DNA of 39,053 bases, taken from NCBI GenBank assembly GCA_013177805.1, contig JABLXU010000052.1, positions 1-39,053 on the forward strand, read 5' to 3'. Each line of letters opens with the position of its first letter. Positions within the stretch are counted from its first letter, which is position 1. Positions 8,145-16,458 of the stretch are shown one piece after another. The notes under the pieces were generated by a model that saw only the letters and a list, made by a program, of their open reading frames with translations, ran no database searches and was not told the origin of the DNA. Both the position numbers and the translations under genes were made by a program. This DNA comes from Candidatus Omnitrophota bacterium (GTDB lineage: Bacteria > Hinthialibacterota > Hinthialibacteria > Hinthialibacterales > Hinthialibacteraceae).

Positions 8145-9809
8145 ATGGGAGTTTTGCGCAGCCAGTTTCTGATTCTCGGCTCGGGCGTTGCGGGATTGAA
8201 AACCGCTTTGAGCGCGGCCCGGTTTGGGACGGTCACCGTCATTACCAAAAAAGAGGATTTCGAGTCCAACACCAATTACGCCCAGGGCGGCATCGCGTCG
8301 GTTCTCGATACGCAAAGCGATTCTTTTGAATCGCATATCCGCGATACGCTCCAGGCTGGCGCCGGCCTCTGCCATCCGGACGCGGTTTCATTGATCGTCA
8401 CCCGCGGCCCCCGCGAGATCGAAGACCTGATCCGCCTGGGGGTGGAATTCACCCGGACCGAAGACGGCCGCCTTGAACTCGCCCGGGAAGGCGGCCACTC
8501 CCGCCGCCGCATCGTTCACGCCAAGGATCTCACCGGCCGCGAAGTGGAACGCTGCCTGCTCCATAACGCCCGCACTCATCCCAATATCCAACTCATCGAA
8601 CATCACTTTTCGGTGGATCTCGTTCTCGATGAGAACCGCCGCTGCTGGGGCGCCTGGGTCTGGGACGAAAGCCGGCGGGAAATGCACCTCTGCCTGGCAG
8701 GGAGCACGATCCTCGCCACCGGCGGCTGCGGGCTGGTTTACCTCCACAGCACCAATCCCCCCATCGCCACCGGGGACGGCGTGGCCATGGCCTTCCGGGC
8801 GGGCGCGCGCATCGCCAACATGGAATTCATCCAGTTTCACCCCACCTCCCTCTACATGCCCGGCGGCAGCCACCAAACGTTTCTCATCTCCGAGGCCGTG
8901 CGGGGCGAGGGCGCCATTCTCCGCACCCGCGACGGAACGGCCTTCATGGAAAAATACCATCCGCTCAAAGACCTGGCTCCCCGGGATATCGTCGCGCGCG
9001 CCATCGACAGTGAAATGAAAAACCGCGGCGATAAGTGCTGCTATCTCGATGTCACCCATATCAACCAGGACTTCTTCCATCGCCGGTTTCCCAATATCTC
9101 CAGCCATTGCGAAAAGGCGGGCCTGAACCTGGCCAAAGACTGGATCCCCATTGTCCCGGCCGCCCATTACATGTGTGGCGGGGTGATTACCGGTCTGAAC
9201 GGCGCCACCGCCATCGAGGGACTGTTTTGCGTGGGAGAAGCCGCCTGCACCGGCGTCCACGGCGCCAACCGCCTGGCCTCCAACTCCATCCTCGAGGCCT
9301 TGGTATTCAGCACCTTGGCCGCCGAAACCGCCCATCAGCAGGGATATCCATACCAAGAACCGCCCCGCCTCCCCGAAATCTATCCCCTGAAACCCCATCC
9401 GGGGCAACTCGAGGCGGTCCGCCTTGTCAACTGCCGCCAGGCCATCCGCAGCCTGATGTGGGACTATGTCGGCATCATCCGCACCAACGACCGCCTCCAG
9501 CAGGCCCGCAAACGCCTCGGCGTTCTGATCGAAGAAATCGATTCCTATTTCCAGGCGGGACACATCAACGAGCAACTGCTCGAACTCCGAAACCTCGCCC
9601 AAACCGCCGAACTCATCATCCTTTCCGCCTTGCAACGCAAGGAGAGCCGGGGATTGCATTACAATCTCGATTATCCCCACCTCCGCGGCTCCCTCGAGGA
9701 TACGGTCCTTCAACGGCAGCCGGACGGCTCCCTCCACATCGAAAGCATCCCCATCCCGGTGGCAAACAAGGATGGCGGTCAGGCCTGGACGGCCGGTCAC
9801 TCCTCGTAG
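8145..9809 (+). CDS. nadB: L-aspartate oxidase
   Basis: NadB oxidises L-aspartate to iminoaspartate, the first step of de novo NAD synthesis, using FAD. The N-terminal GSGVAG dinucleotide-binding motif is at residues 12-17. Other signatures are NYAQGGIASVL, the REGGHSRRRIVHAKD segment, ATGGCGLVYLHSTNP, FHPTSLY, GEGAILR, AAHYMCGGV and GANRLASNSILEALVF, so it is a full succinate-dehydrogenase-flavoprotein-type enzyme. The start at 8145 has AAAGG 5 bases upstream; ATG 8115 would add ten residues without a good site. It closes the pan operon, 39 bases after panD. nadA and nadC are not in the window. Confidence 0.95.
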   Translation: MGVLRSQFLILGSGVAGLKTALSAARFGTVTVITKKEDFESNTNYAQGGIASVLDTQSDSFESHIRDTLQAGAGLCHPDAVSLIVTRGPREIEDLIRLGVEFTRTEDGRLELAREGGHSRRRIVHAKDLTGREVERCLLHNARTHPNIQLIEHHFSVDLVLDENRRCWGAWVWDESRREMHLCLAGSTILATGGCGLVYLHSTNPPIATGDGVAMAFRAGARIANMEFIQFHPTSLYMPGGSHQTFLISEAVRGEGAILRTRDGTAFMEKYHPLKDLAPRDIVARAIDSEMKNRGDKCCYLDVTHINQDFFHRRFPNISSHCEKAGLNLAKDWIPIVPAAHYMCGGVITGLNGATAIEGLFCVGEAACTGVHGANRLASNSILEALVFSTLAAETAHQQGYPYQEPPRLPEIYPLKPHPGQLEAVRLVNCRQAIRSLMWDYVGIIRTNDRLQQARKRLGVLIEEIDSYFQAGHINEQLLELRNLAQTAELIILSALQRKESRGLHYNLDYPHLRGSLEDTVLQRQPDGSLHIESIPIPVANKDGGQAWTAGHSS

Positions 9810-9832
9810 GGAGCCCTTCCATCGGACAGGAT

Positions 9833-11224
9833 TCACCCCAACGTTTCCCGCACGCATTGCTCGATCGCGTCGATCAAATAATCAATCTCCGCGATCGTGG
9901 CAATCAGCGGCGGGACCAGCACCAGCGTGTTGCCCAAGGGCCGCAGCCAGATGCCGTATGCCCGCAGCGCGAAGCAGATCCGGTAGCCGGTCTTTTCCTC
10001 CAACCGGTAACTCTCTCCCCGCGTCCGGCTTTTCACGAGGTCGATGCCCGCCACGAAACCGCATTGATGGATATCCCCCACGTGATCACTCGCCTCGAAC
10101 AGCGCGTCCAGCCGCTTTTCCATATGCGCGATCTTCGGCCGCAGCCGGGTGAGCGTCTCGTCTTTCTCAAACAGATCGAGGCTGGCCAACGCCGCCGCGC
10201 AGCCTAACTGGTTGCCAGTGTAACTATGCCCGTGAAAGAATGTCTTGAATTCCGCGTATTCCCCCAAAAAGGCGTCGTACACCCGCTGGGTGGTCAGGGT
10301 AGCGGCCAGGGGAAGATACCCTCCAGTGATTCCCTTCGCCAGAGCCATGAGGTCCGGTGTCACCCCCTCGTGTTCGCAGGCGAACATCCGCCCGGTGCGG
10401 CCGAATCCGAGAAACACCTCGTCGCAGATGAGCAGCACGTCATGGCGTGTGCATAACTCCCGCAACCCTTTCAGAAAACCCCGGGCCGCCGTGCGCTGCC
10501 CCGCCGCGCCCTGCACGAGGGGCTCCACGATGACCGCGGCCGTCTCGTCTCCGTGGGTTTTCATCAGGCGGTCGCAAGCCTCCAGCGAACGCGCCGCCAC
10601 GGTTTCCGGGCTCTCCTTCGACGTGTATTTCGAATAGACCGGGTAAGGTGCGGTGTACCGTTCGAACAACAGCGGCCCGAAGATCCCGTGGAACAAGGTC
10701 ATGCCCCCCACACTCACGCTGCCCAGCGTGTCGCCATGATAAGCCTCTTCGAAGGTGATGAATTTCACTTTGCCCGGCCGACGGTCCCGCGCCTGCTGCC
10801 AATACTGAAAGGCCATCTTCAGCGCCACTTCGACCGCCGTCGATCCGTTGTCCGAGTAAAACACCTTCGCCAAGCCCGGCGGCGCGATGCCGATCAGCCG
10901 CTGGGCCAGTTCGATGGAAGGCACGTTCCCCGGCCCCAGGAGCGTCGAATGCGCCAACCGCGCCGCCTGCGCCGCGATGGCCTCGCTGATTTCCCGCCGC
11001 CCATGCCCGTGCAGGTTGACCCATAGCGACGAGTTCCCGTCGAAATACCGGTTCCCGTGGAGATCGTACAAATACGCTCCCTCGCCCCGCGCGAAGATCA
11101 ACGGCGGCTCCTGCGCGTATTCCTTCATCTGGGTGAAGGGATGCCACACGTATTGCTTGTCCCAGGCCTCGAGCCGCTGGATTTCTTCTAAAGTGTATGC
11201 AGTTTTTGGATGATCCGTTCCCAT
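9833..11224 (-). CDS. bioA: Adenosylmethionine-8-amino-7-oxononanoate aminotransferase
   Basis: BioA is a class III PLP aminotransferase that converts 7-keto-8-aminopelargonate to 7,8-diaminopelargonate using S-adenosylmethionine as amino donor. The 463-residue protein shows the substrate-pocket segment VWHPFTQMKEY, SLWVNLHGHG, YSDNGSTAVEVALKMA, ICDEVFLGFGRTGRMFACE with the PLP-ring Asp, and MALAKGITGGYLPLAAT with the Schiff-base Lys. The ATG at 11224 has AAGGA about 9 bases upstream. An extension to 11272 is open but would be almost wholly inside bioD. The gene start overlaps the bioD end by 37 bases, so the two are expected to be co-translated. Confidence 0.96.
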   Translation of the reverse strand: MGTDHPKTAYTLEEIQRLEAWDKQYVWHPFTQMKEYAQEPPLIFARGEGAYLYDLHGNRYFDGNSSLWVNLHGHGRREISEAIAAQAARLAHSTLLGPGNVPSIELAQRLIGIAPPGLAKVFYSDNGSTAVEVALKMAFQYWQQARDRRPGKVKFITFEEAYHGDTLGSVSVGGMTLFHGIFGPLLFERYTAPYPVYSKYTSKESPETVAARSLEACDRLMKTHGDETAAVIVEPLVQGAAGQRTAARGFLKGLRELCTRHDVLLICDEVFLGFGRTGRMFACEHEGVTPDLMALAKGITGGYLPLAATLTTQRVYDAFLGEYAEFKTFFHGHSYTGNQLGCAAALASLDLFEKDETLTRLRPKIAHMEKRLDALFEASDHVGDIHQCGFVAGIDLVKSRTRGESYRLEEKTGYRICFALRAYGIWLRPLGNTLVLVPPLIATIAEIDYLIDAIEQCVRETLG

Positions 11225-11913
11225 AAAAAACAATCCTTGACCAGATCCCAAACCGTCCCAGGATCCGAACACTCTTCAATCCGTTCTCCCAGGTAAGGCA
11301 CCGAACCTAAAATCTCGACTTGACCCACGCGCCGGACGGTTTCCACATTGTTGGCCGCCATGTCCGCCTCGCCCCCGGGATACGGATGCGTGAAAATCAC
11401 CCCCGCGGCCTCCAGGCCGCGCCCGCGGATCGATTCCAGCGTCAGCAGCGTATGATTCAAGGTCCCTAGCCGGTTCGCTGAAACCACCAGCACCGGCAAG
11501 CCCGCATCACGGGCGAAATCCGCCACTAAATACTCATACGTGACCGGCACGAGCCACCCGCCTATGCCCTCCACCAGGAGAAAGTCGTAACGCGCCGCCA
11601 ACGCCCGCAAGGACGCGAGGAGATCCCCCGGAACAAGAGCAATCCCCTCCCGCTCCGCCGCGAAATGGGGTGACGCGGGGCGCTCCAGGCAAAGGGGATT
11701 GAGATCCCCCAAGGGCGCTTCGGCTCCCCCCAGCCGTTGGTAAACGATCGCGTCTTGCGAAATCCGCCGGCCCCCGGCGGTCACCCCCCCCGCCCCCAGC
11801 GGCTTGACCGGGCAACAGGAAATCCCCCGCGCCCGCAGTCCCGCCGCCAGGAAGGCCGTAATCAAAGTCTTCCCGATTTCCGTGTCCGTTCCTGTGATAA
11901 AAAATCCGCGCAT
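11188..11913 (-). CDS. bioD: ATP-dependent dethiobiotin synthetase
   Basis: BioD closes the ureido ring of dethiobiotin from diaminopelargonate, CO2 and ATP, directly after BioA in the pathway. The 241-residue protein begins MRGFFITGTDTEIGKT with the P-loop, followed by PVKPLGAGG with the conserved catalytic Lys, and LLVEGIGGWLVPV with the Glu-Gly-x-Gly-Gly motif. The C-terminal segment GSVPYLGER is typical. It is the first gene of a bioD-bioA pair transcribed away from the polysaccharide genes. bioB and bioF are not in the window. Confidence 0.95.
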   Translation of the reverse strand: MRGFFITGTDTEIGKTLITAFLAAGLRARGISCCPVKPLGAGGVTAGGRRISQDAIVYQRLGGAEAPLGDLNPLCLERPASPHFAAEREGIALVPGDLLASLRALAARYDFLLVEGIGGWLVPVTYEYLVADFARDAGLPVLVVSANRLGTLNHTLLTLESIRGRGLEAAGVIFTHPYPGGEADMAANNVETVRRVGQVEILGSVPYLGERIEECSDPGTVWDLVKDCFLWERIIQKLHTL

Positions 11914-12122
11914 GAGGAGGACCTTGAAAAATGGATTTGTTTGATTGGGATTAAAATCACCCTTTTCCGTTTCTGGAAGTGGCGGAGGATGAATCTCCCC
12001 CGGGTGGATTTATCCCCGCGGGACCCTTATACTTCACCGGGTGTTATCTTGGCCCGGGGGAAAATGACCGGTCAACAAAACACCATCCGCGGATCACCGC
12101 TTACGAAAGGAAACCGGATTTC
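11914..12122. promoter_or_regulatory. Divergent intergenic region with inverted repeat
   Basis: This region must carry promoters for bioD (minus) and the nucleotidyltransferase (plus). A perfect 9-base inverted repeat, TCCCCCGGG at 11996-12004 and CCCGGGGGA at 12053-12061, flanks a 48-base spacer. The plus-strand gene has GAAAGGA near 12105-12112 as ribosome-binding site. I could not place confident minus-35/minus-10 pairs on either strand, and no BirA-type operator was recognised. Confidence 0.4.
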
Positions 12123-12845
12123 ATGCGCGCGATCATCATGGCGGGCGGACGGGGCCAACGCCTCTTTCCCTACACCCTGGTTTTGCCCAAACCTCTCGTC
12201 CCCCTGGGGGATATGCCGATCCTGGAAGTGGTCATCCGGCAACTGAGCGCCCGGGGTTTCGATCACATTACCATCTCGGTCGGCTACCATGCGGAATTGA
12301 TCATGGCCGTAATGGGCGACGGCTCCCGCCTGGGCATCCGCATCGACTATTCCCTGGAAGACCGGCCGCTCAACACGATCGCGCCTCTCACCCTGATTTC
12401 CGGACTGGACGAACCGTTTCTGGTCATGAACGGCGACCTGCTGACCGATCTGGATTATCAGGACCTTTATAGAACTCACCGCCGCAACGGAGCGATCGCC
12501 ACCGTGGGAACCTGCAAACGGCATGTCCGCCTCGCGCTGGGAGTGATTGCCTACGACGAAAACCTGCAAATCACGGGATTCCAGGAAAAACCCGAATTCG
12601 ACTACGACGTGAGCATGGGCGTCTATATCTTCGAACCGCGGATTCTGGACTACATCCCCCGCGGCCAGCCTTTCGGATTCGACCACCTCATCCACCGTCT
12701 GCTGGAGGCGGGCGAACGGGTTTCCGTCTATCCCTTCGACGGCCATTGGATCGACATGGGAACGCCGGACGAATTGAACCTCGCCATTGAGGAATTCGAG
12801 GCCCACCGGGACCGCTATTTGCCCCATGATTCGCCCCACTCGTGA
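12123..12845 (+). CDS. Sugar nucleotidyltransferase
   Basis: A 240-residue nucleotidyltransferase of the mannose-1-phosphate guanylyltransferase / glucose-1-phosphate thymidylyltransferase-like fold. It activates a sugar phosphate with an NTP. The first residues form the signature MRAIIMAGGRGQRLFPYT, then LPKPLVPLGDMPILE with the substrate Lys. NGDLLTDLD (N103, G104, D105) is the metal-binding motif, and FQEKPEFDYDVSMGVYIFEP is the family middle segment. There is no C-terminal left-handed beta-helix or isomerase domain, so it is the short form. The ATG at 12123 begins exactly at the family N-terminus; an upstream extension to 11979 is not supported. It heads the polysaccharide gene set. The exact sugar cannot be told. 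Confidence 0.9.
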   Translation: MRAIIMAGGRGQRLFPYTLVLPKPLVPLGDMPILEVVIRQLSARGFDHITISVGYHAELIMAVMGDGSRLGIRIDYSLEDRPLNTIAPLTLISGLDEPFLVMNGDLLTDLDYQDLYRTHRRNGAIATVGTCKRHVRLALGVIAYDENLQITGFQEKPEFDYDVSMGVYIFEPRILDYIPRGQPFGFDHLIHRLLEAGERVSVYPFDGHWIDMGTPDELNLAIEEFEAHRDRYLPHDSPHS

Positions 12846-12881
12846 TCCCGGAATCCGGGACGCCATCCTGCGCGCGGCTCT

Positions 12882-14168
12882 GTGAATATGAAAGAACTCC
12901 TCCGGGTGTTGAGCAACAGCGCTTTCCTCGCGGGACAAAAAATCGCGAACGGGGCGTTGCAATTTCTTTTTTACTTGTTTTTGGTCAACACGTTGACTTC
13001 CGAGGAGATGGGGCTGTTCGAACTCGGCCGGGCATGCCTGGAAATCGGGGCCGGCGTGGCCGTGCCGGGGCTGGCCATGATCGTCCTGCGCGAGAACTCC
13101 CGCCGCAAGGAATGGTGGCTGGTCCAAGGTCCCGTCGTGATGGCGCTGCTGGACAAAATCGTCCTGGCGGCCGCCTCGTTGCTCTTCCTCGCGGTGATTT
13201 TCGAATCTCCGGCCCCCATCCGGTTCGTGGTGCTGGGCCTTTTTTGCTTCGCCATCTATTTCCAAAGCACCTGCAGTATTTATGAATCCGTGTTCCTCTC
13301 CCTCAGCCGGGTGCAATGGGCGATGAGTGTCAATGTCGTGGGCAACCTGATGGTGTTGGGATTGGGCGTGATTCTGGTCCTCTACTTGCCCTGTCCGTTG
13401 GCGGGCGCGTCGCTGGCTTTGCTGTTACGCTGGGTGCTCAATCACATGCTCTACACCCGCCGGATCCGGTGGATTTACGCGGCGATTCCACCCCGCGGCC
13501 CCGCCGTGCCCCTCCCCCTGGCGGCCTTGGCGCGCGATTTTTGGCCGCTGACTCTGGGTTCCATCTTCTTCATCCTGTACGCCCGGGTGGATACGATCAT
13601 GTTGGAATGGCTCGGCCCGGTCTCTTCCATCGCTTACTACAGCAGCGCGTTCCGGCTGATCGGATTGGTAAGTATGATTTTTCTCTCCATTTACCAAGCC
13701 TTGGCCCCCTCCATCAGCCGGAAAATCAGCCGCTCCCTCCCCGCGGCGTTTGGCTTTGTTGGCGCCATCGGGCTGGCGCTGGGCGTGGTGGGGCTCGGAC
13801 TGGCGCTGGGGCTCCAGGTTCAGAGCGGCCGGATCATGGCTTGGCTCTATCCGGAGTCGTACCAGCCGGCAACCCAAGCCCTGCAAGTGATGGCATGGAC
13901 CCTGCCTATTACGTTTTTAGGCAATGCCTTCGGCTATTTTCTGGTCAACGAAGAAAAACAGGGCATCTGGCACTACATGGGGATCAATCTGGCCGGCCTG
14001 ATAATCAATATCACCGGCAATGCCATCCTGATCCCGCAGTATGGTTTCCTGGGAGCCGCGGGGATGACCGTTGCCACCGATGGCTTAACCACCCTGGCCA
14101 TGATCCTGTCGGCCCTGTGGATCACTATCCAGGATCCGGCGGTCCGGATTGCCCCCCAGAACAAATGA
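12882..14168 (+). CDS. Polysaccharide flippase of the MOP/Wzx type
   Basis: A 428-residue integral membrane protein with about 12-14 hydrophobic helices and few charged loops. The start KELLRVLSNSAFLAGQKIANGALQF, the long alternation of helices and the late polar-helix motif (YFLVNEEKQGIWHYMGINLAGLIINITGNAILIPQYGFLGAAG) are typical of O-antigen/teichoic-acid flippases of the MOP superfamily. Such proteins move lipid-linked sugar units to the outer face of the inner membrane. It lies between a sugar nucleotidyltransferase and a phosphoglycosyl transferase, which supports that role. GTG 12882 or ATG 12888 may be the start. The matching Wzy polymerase is not evident. Confidence 0.88.
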   Translation: MNMKELLRVLSNSAFLAGQKIANGALQFLFYLFLVNTLTSEEMGLFELGRACLEIGAGVAVPGLAMIVLRENSRRKEWWLVQGPVVMALLDKIVLAAASLLFLAVIFESPAPIRFVVLGLFCFAIYFQSTCSIYESVFLSLSRVQWAMSVNVVGNLMVLGLGVILVLYLPCPLAGASLALLLRWVLNHMLYTRRIRWIYAAIPPRGPAVPLPLAALARDFWPLTLGSIFFILYARVDTIMLEWLGPVSSIAYYSSAFRLIGLVSMIFLSIYQALAPSISRKISRSLPAAFGFVGAIGLALGVVGLGLALGLQVQSGRIMAWLYPESYQPATQALQVMAWTLPITFLGNAFGYFLVNEEKQGIWHYMGINLAGLIINITGNAILIPQYGFLGAAGMTVATDGLTTLAMILSALWITIQDPAVRIAPQNK

Positions 14169-14322
14169 CGCGGCGCGGGCGGACGACCAACTCCCCGTCG
14201 GGCCCGGTCCAATTTTTTGAATGAATCATGACAAACCGCCGACACGGCATTATGATATTCCCGGACTCAACGGGGCGTTGAGGATTGAATGGTTCCCATG
14301 GGCTTGCTTGTCTTTGGGATGA

Positions 14323-16155
14323 ATGCTGGACGGAATTGGGTGGCTTGTTATCATGCCGCGGTGGTTGGAATTCATTTTGGCCTTGTTGGCATTGTTTCTT
14401 GTCAGTCCTTTGTTTCTGGTGCTGATGCTGGCCATCGTGTTGGATTCTCCCGGATGGCCGCTGTTCTTTCAGCGCCGCGTGGGAATCAACGGCCAATATT
14501 TTTGGATGATCAAGTTCCGCAAAATGCCCTCCTACGTCCCGCCGGACGGCAAGGGCATCACCACCCGCAACGATGTCCGCCTCACCCGGGTCGGACGCTT
14601 CCTGGAACGCTTCAAACTGGATGAATTGCCGCAACTCATCAACGTACTCCTGGGACACATGGCCTTGATCGGTCCGCGGCCCGAAATCCCCAAGTTCACG
14701 GCTTTCTACCCCGAACAATGGAAAATAGTCCTCTCCGTCCGCCCCGGCATCATCGGATTCAGCCAAATCAAGCATCCCCACGAAACCGATTTGTACCCGC
14801 CCGGCTGCGTGGATCATGAAAAATACTACGTGGAACACATTCTCCCCGCCAAACTCAAGGAGGAAATCGAATACGTGGGGAAGAAGAGTTGGCTGCTTGA
14901 TCTCAAGATCTTTGGCGCCGTGACCATCGCGCTCCTCACCAAAACCATTACGGTACGGTGGTTGATGGTTCACCTCACCCACGCCTTCATGCTGCTCTCC
15001 GATACCCTGGTTTCGGTGTTCAGCCTGGTGTTAGCTTTTCATCTGGTGTTCCAGATGGGCCTGCCCTCCGCCATCTACCCCAGCCTGAAAAAAGTTCTCC
15101 TGTTGAGTCTGATGATCCGGCCGGCCGTCTTTTTTCTCTTCGGTCTTCACCGCTACCCGATCTCTTCCGCGATCACCGCCGGCTACCTGTTGACCATCAT
15201 CAAAGCCTCGCTCTATTCCTCGCTGGCATTGACCACGGTCCTGATGTTCTTCGAAGAACGGGACCTGTACCTCAGCGCCCACATCACCGATGCGCTGTTG
15301 CTTCCGGCCTTTTTGACTGCCGTGCGCATCGGCTACATCGCGATTCACGATTCGTTCCTGGCTTCCGGCTTCTTTCGTTCCCTGGGCGGCGCGCTGACCC
15401 ACCTGGTTATATTGGCCTTGTATGGGATGATGGGGTTTTTCTCGTTCTGGATCTCGCACATGATCCGGATGCATCAACTGAACATTGCGCTGCTGATTCC
15501 CAAACTCTGGGCCGTCTCCCTGGCGGTGGTGGCCATCCGCACCGGATTGGCGTTGTTCCTGTGGCCTCCCCGGGCCAAGACCTGGCGCTCATTTTTCGGG
15601 CGGGAACTGTTCCGCATCGCGCATGTCTCCCTGATCGGGATGGGCCTGATTCTGCTGGTGTATCTCTTCCTGCAAGACCCCAATTACTCCCGTCTTTCCA
15701 TTTTCATGGATACGGTGATTTTTTCCGTCCTGGCTTCGATTGTCGCCCTGTTGTGGTGTTTGCCTCAGATGAGTACCCCATCCCAACCGGCGCCCCGGCG
15801 GGTCATCCTCTTGGGCGTGGGGATCGAGGCGGAACTGCTGCTCAGCACCCTGGAACGGATTGACAGTGACGCGTGGAAAATTCTGGGAATCGTGACCGAT
15901 ATCGAATGGAAGCGCTATTCCTCGATTTCCGGCTTCAAAATCATCGGGACAGTGCCAGATCTGGAGTCGCTGTTCGAGGTGTATCATCCCGATTTGATCA
16001 TCACGTGGGAATGGATGACCCAATCAGATGATTTCCCCTTCATTCAGAAACTCTGCGAAAAACATGGCGTGGACATCACGGTGTCTCCAACCGTCAGCAC
16101 CCTTATGGCAAGCGGCCGCAATCTCTATGCTCCACCCGAAAAAACCCAGGATTGA
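14323..16155 (+). CDS. Phosphoglycosyl transferase with C-terminal membrane and Rossmann-like domains
   Basis: A 610-residue initiating enzyme for a lipid-linked polysaccharide. Residues 1-200 form a complete bacterial sugar transferase (PglC/WbaP catalytic) domain: a re-entrant hydrophobic helix, FFQRRVGINGQYFWMIKFRKM, and the catalytic Asp-Glu pair in LDELPQL (D100, E101), followed by LIGPRPE and SVRPGIIG. From about 210 to 480 comes a block of several transmembrane helices. From about 490 a Rossmann-like domain begins (RRVILLGVGIEAELLLSTL ... ILGIVTD ... GTVPDLESL ... PDLIITW), resembling the CoA-binding-like domain of WbaP/FlaA1-type proteins. In known polytopic enzymes the membrane and Rossmann parts come before the catalytic domain, so the order is swapped here. 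Confidence 0.88.
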   Translation: MLDGIGWLVIMPRWLEFILALLALFLVSPLFLVLMLAIVLDSPGWPLFFQRRVGINGQYFWMIKFRKMPSYVPPDGKGITTRNDVRLTRVGRFLERFKLDELPQLINVLLGHMALIGPRPEIPKFTAFYPEQWKIVLSVRPGIIGFSQIKHPHETDLYPPGCVDHEKYYVEHILPAKLKEEIEYVGKKSWLLDLKIFGAVTIALLTKTITVRWLMVHLTHAFMLLSDTLVSVFSLVLAFHLVFQMGLPSAIYPSLKKVLLLSLMIRPAVFFLFGLHRYPISSAITAGYLLTIIKASLYSSLALTTVLMFFEERDLYLSAHITDALLLPAFLTAVRIGYIAIHDSFLASGFFRSLGGALTHLVILALYGMMGFFSFWISHMIRMHQLNIALLIPKLWAVSLAVVAIRTGLALFLWPPRAKTWRSFFGRELFRIAHVSLIGMGLILLVYLFLQDPNYSRLSIFMDTVIFSVLASIVALLWCLPQMSTPSQPAPRRVILLGVGIEAELLLSTLERIDSDAWKILGIVTDIEWKRYSSISGFKIIGTVPDLESLFEVYHPDLIITWEWMTQSDDFPFIQKLCEKHGVDITVSPTVSTLMASGRNLYAPPEKTQD

Positions 16156-16458
16156 AAAACAATCCCATCTCCAGGGAGAAAACTCCGGGGTGAGGCTCCC
16201 TCGGCCTGTTCCGTTCGTATGAACTTTTGGCTCATCCGGCAAAAGCGGACCTTTTTTCGGAGGCCTGGTTAGCCTTTCTTCGAAATGATCGATGGAAACC
16301 AGCCCCCCAACTCCCCTCTCCCTCTGGAAGAGGGTCAGGGTGAGGGTATTGATAAGGGGCGGTCCTGGGTGTCCGCCCTCATCCCGGAGTGGATGGAATC
16401 GGGTTTCCCTCATTCGGTACGCACTTCCCGGATGTTCTGGATTTTTTTCGGATTGACC
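16156..16458. other. Intergenic region between convergent genes, carrying a dispersed repeat
   Basis: The region lies between convergent polysaccharide genes. No coding frame is supported. The first 150 bases show nothing I can name. From 16311 it holds a copy of the dispersed repeat described separately. Confidence 0.6.
16311..16440. repeat. Dispersed intergenic repeat, copy A
   Basis: It starts with a G/C-run dyad (CCCTCTCCCTCTGG, AAGAGGGTCAGGGTGAGGG) able to form a hairpin. It continues with TCCCGGAGTGGATGGAATC (16382-16400) and GGTACGCACTTCCCGGATG (16416-16434). The last two blocks match copy B (25875-25893 and 25909-25927) at 18 of 19 and 17 of 19 positions, in the same order with similar spacing. 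Copy C near 34078 shares only the dyad part. Confidence 0.75.
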
